Notes under the pieces: generated by a model
Told to the model about the DNA's origin: nothing
The model's database searches: none
Seen by the model: the letters and a program-made list of their open reading frames with translations, nothing else
NCBI RefSeq assembly: GCF_021462825.1
Contig: NZ_JAKEEB010000001.1
Coordinates: 186,001 to 250,000 of the forward strand
DNA: 64,000 nucleotides
Direction of reading: 5' to 3'
DNA from: Streptomyces glomeratus
Lineage (GTDB): Bacteria > Actinomycetota > Actinomycetes > Streptomycetales > Streptomycetaceae
Position numbers and translations under genes: made by a program
Part shown: positions 62,601 through 64,000 of the stretch, piece after piece
Position numbering within the stretch: position 1 is the stretch's first letter
Layout: each line of letters begins with the position of its first letter

Positions 62601-62763
62601 GGTGCGTGCGGCTCGGGGCGGGGGTTGGGTGCGTGCGGCTCGGGGCGGGGATCGGGTGCGTACGGTCCGGAGCTGGGTGCCGGGTGCGTACGGTCCGGAG
62701 CTTGGTGTCGGGTGTGCGTGGCTCGGGGCGGGGCCGGGCGCGCATGGTTCGGGGCAGGTATCG
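62601..62763. repeat. Six imperfect 26-28-bp tandem repeats
   Basis: Units start with GGTGCG(T)... and contain CGG(C/T)(T/C)CGG(G/A)GC at 62601, 62628, 62655, 62683, 62711 and 62737. Located in the 486-base gap between the protease and TetR genes; no coding frame is supported there. Confidence 0.75.
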
Positions 62764-62844
62764 GGTGCAGGGGAGGGATGCCGACCGACCGAGCCCGGTG
62801 AGTGACGCAGGTCACAGGAATTGATTGCGATGCGGGGAAATAAC

Positions 62845-62861
62845 CGGGGACCGATTCCCCG
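62845..62861. promoter_or_regulatory. TetR operator 1 (CGGGGA-N5-TCCCCG)
   Basis: Perfect 6-bp arms with spacer CCGAT, extended by flanking A/T pairs (AAC / TTT). Centre 79 bases before GTG 62932. Confidence 0.65.
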
Positions 62862-62884
62862 TTTAGACCGGTGTCCGAGCGAAA

Positions 62885-62901
62885 CGGGGAACAAGTCCCC
62901 G
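62885..62901. promoter_or_regulatory. TetR operator 2 (CGGGGA-N5-TCCCCG)
   Basis: Same arms and spacing as operator 1, spacer ACAAG, centres exactly 40 bases apart. Both precede the TetR gene and suggest tandem autoregulatory binding. Confidence 0.65.
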
Positions 62902-62931
62902 GATCGTGTCCCACTCGCCTAGGAGTACGCC

Positions 62932-63576
62932 GTGCAGACCGCAACCCCCGCACAGCGCCGAGCGTCCAGGCCGCGCGCCGACGCCCTGCGCAACCGGGAG
63001 CGGATCGTCACCGCCGCCCGGGAGATGTTCGTCGAGTTCGGCCCCGACGTGCCGTTCGACGAGATCGCCCGCCGGGCGGGCGTCGGCAATGCCACGGTGT
63101 ACCGCAACTTCCCCGACCGCGACACGCTCGTCACCGAGGTCGTCTGCTGGGTCCTCGACCGCACGGCCGAGGAAGCCGAGCGGGCGCTCGCCGAGTGCGC
63201 CGACGCCTTCGAGGCGCTGGAGCGCTTCGCGCACGCCGCCGCCGACGAGCGGATCAGCGCGCTGTGCCCGATGGTCTCCAGCACGTTCGACGAGAGCCAC
63301 CCCGATCTGCAAGCCGCAGGCGAACGGATCGAACGGCTCATCGAGAAGATCATGGACCGCGCCAAGGCCGCCGGGCAGCTCCGTCCCGACGTGGGCGTCG
63401 GTGATCTGACGATCGCCGTCGCCCAGCTCAGCAGGCCGCCGGCCGGTACGGCGTGCTTCAGCGCCGACCGCTTCATGCACCGTCATCTCCAGCTGTTCCT
63501 GGACGGACTGCGGGCCCCGGCCCGCTCCGAGCTGCCGGGTACGGCCGTGACCATGGAGGACCTGCGCCGATCCTGA
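62932..63576 (+). CDS. TetR-family regulator
   Basis: GTG 62932 after AGGAG gives 214 residues. HTH: ALRNRERIVTAAREMFVEFG, PFDEIARRAGVGNATVYRNF and PDRDTLVTEVV, the pattern of TetR proteins that control efflux pumps. The ligand domain has the SbtR-like end. Twin CGGGGA operators upstream point to autoregulation. The next gene begins at 63951 in the same direction and may be its target. Confidence 0.9.
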   Translation: MQTATPAQRRASRPRADALRNRERIVTAAREMFVEFGPDVPFDEIARRAGVGNATVYRNFPDRDTLVTEVVCWVLDRTAEEAERALAECADAFEALERFAHAAADERISALCPMVSSTFDESHPDLQAAGERIERLIEKIMDRAKAAGQLRPDVGVGDLTIAVAQLSRPPAGTACFSADRFMHRHLQLFLDGLRAPARSELPGTAVTMEDLRRS

Positions 63577-63593
63577 GAGACCTGTGGCGACTG

Positions 63594-63609
63594 GCAGTGA
63601 TCACTGCCG
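63594..63609. promoter_or_regulatory. Perfect 16-bp palindrome after the TetR gene
   Basis: GGCAGTGATCACTGCC, no spacer, 18 bases past the stop. Could be a short terminator stem or an operator; similar TCAG/CAGCGAC words recur just downstream. Confidence 0.4.
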
Positions 63610-63850
63610 ATCAGCAGCGACCGACAGCGACCCGTACCGATTAGTTTCGCGAGCCTCACCCGTCTGTACCGACGGACGACGTTCTGCGGCGGGCACGGAC
63701 CTCACGTACCGCCCGCAGACGTGACGACGACAGACGTCCCGGCCGTCACTCCGACGAGCCGTAGCCCTGCCCAGCCTTGCCCTGTCCTGCCCTTCCGCGA
63801 TGTTCCGCGCCTCCTTCCACGCCCCTTTCCGCCTCACTGTCCGGCCTTTC

Positions 63851-63889
63851 CGATTCGTCTGACCGATTCGTCTGACCGATCCGTCTGAC
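63851..63889. repeat. Three tandem 13-bp repeats (CGATTCGTCTGAC)
   Basis: Units at 63851, 63864 and 63877 (the last with one change), 62 bases before the next start codon, in a pyrimidine-rich promoter-like region. Otherwise 63610-63950 shows no gene. Confidence 0.75.
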
Positions 63890-63950
63890 CTTTCCGATCG
63901 GCCAGGCCTTCCCGATCTTTCCGTCACGAAGTCCCGAAGTGGGTACCTCC

Positions 63951-64000
63951 ATGTCTGCAACCGCCCGAAGCGCCCCCGCCGCTTCCGCTCCCGACGCCCG
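63951..64000 (+). CDS. 5' end of an unidentified gene (runs off the window)
   Basis: ATG 63951 opens a frame (MSATARSAPAASAPDA) that stays open to the edge. The Ala/Pro/Ser-rich start is common at the N-terminus of MFS exporters controlled by an adjacent TetR, but only 16 codons are visible, so no product is assigned. Confidence 0.45.
   Translation, partial: MSATARSAPAASAPDA

Overview
The window looks like a chromosomal stretch of a Streptomyces. Coding sequence is very GC-rich with strong third-position GC, GTG starts are common, and several families are typical of the genus: DUF397, gamma-butyrolactone-receptor-like TetR proteins, DUF5937 ArsR regulators, large secreted FG-GAP proteins and tRNA-Arg(CCU)-targeted integrative elements. 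No plasmid origin, phage structural module, rRNA or CRISPR array was seen.

Bases 1-29.3 kb are ordinary chromosome: a MerR regulator (cut by the edge), a glutathione peroxidase, a divergent ArsR/MFS pair around a palindrome, a slipin, an AbiEii-like nucleotidyltransferase, a GT-C-like membrane protein, a dehydrogenase/deazaflavin-reductase pair, a repeat-bearing secreted serine hydrolase, a membrane-protein/winged-helix operon, a PaoABC-like molybdenum hydroxylase operon (14.997 to 11.373 kb) whose fourth gene (GMC oxidoreductase) is dead, a broken alkaline phosphatase, a TAT-exported FAD oxidase, an MFS gene behind a 23-bp dyad, lipoproteins, a PP2C phosphatase, a cold-shock protein, a flavin monooxygenase with a divergent TetR regulator and twin operators, and an acyl desaturase.

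Bases 29.5-38.8 kb are an accessory zone. It has fused fragments of an NB-ARC-like and an RHS gene, then a single 1883-residue DUF4011/SF1 helicase/PD-(D/E)xK nuclease resembling the Hhe-type anti-phage proteins. This protein ends in a complete GreA/GreB-like module, the most unusual gene here. An IS5-type transposase remnant, a TraR/DksA zinc-finger protein, an Old Yellow Enzyme and an integrase remnant follow.

Bases 38.8-54.8 kb are a layered genomic island in tRNA-Arg(CCU). The intact tRNA is at 54749-54821 (minus). Copies of its 42-bp 3' part lie at 49729 and 38825, which defines two stacked elements of about 10.9 and 5.0 kb. Their ends carry short direct repeats at 13-bp spacing that look like integrase arm sites, and the integrase genes survive only as C-terminal pieces. 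Cargo includes an XRE-transmembrane-exodomain protein, a LiaF-like protein, a large FG-GAP protein, a STAS protein with a divergent HTH regulator, a methyltransferase, small membrane proteins and a GNAT acetyltransferase.

Bases 55.0-61.2 kb hold an avenolide-type butenolide signalling cassette: acyl-CoA oxidase (Aco-like), a divergent butyrolactone-receptor-like TetR (AvaR1-like), a cytochrome P450 (Cyp17-like) and a second receptor-like TetR, with three ARE-like dyads in the control regions. The window closes with a secreted M6-like metalloprotease, a TetR regulator behind twin operators, and the first codons of a further gene.
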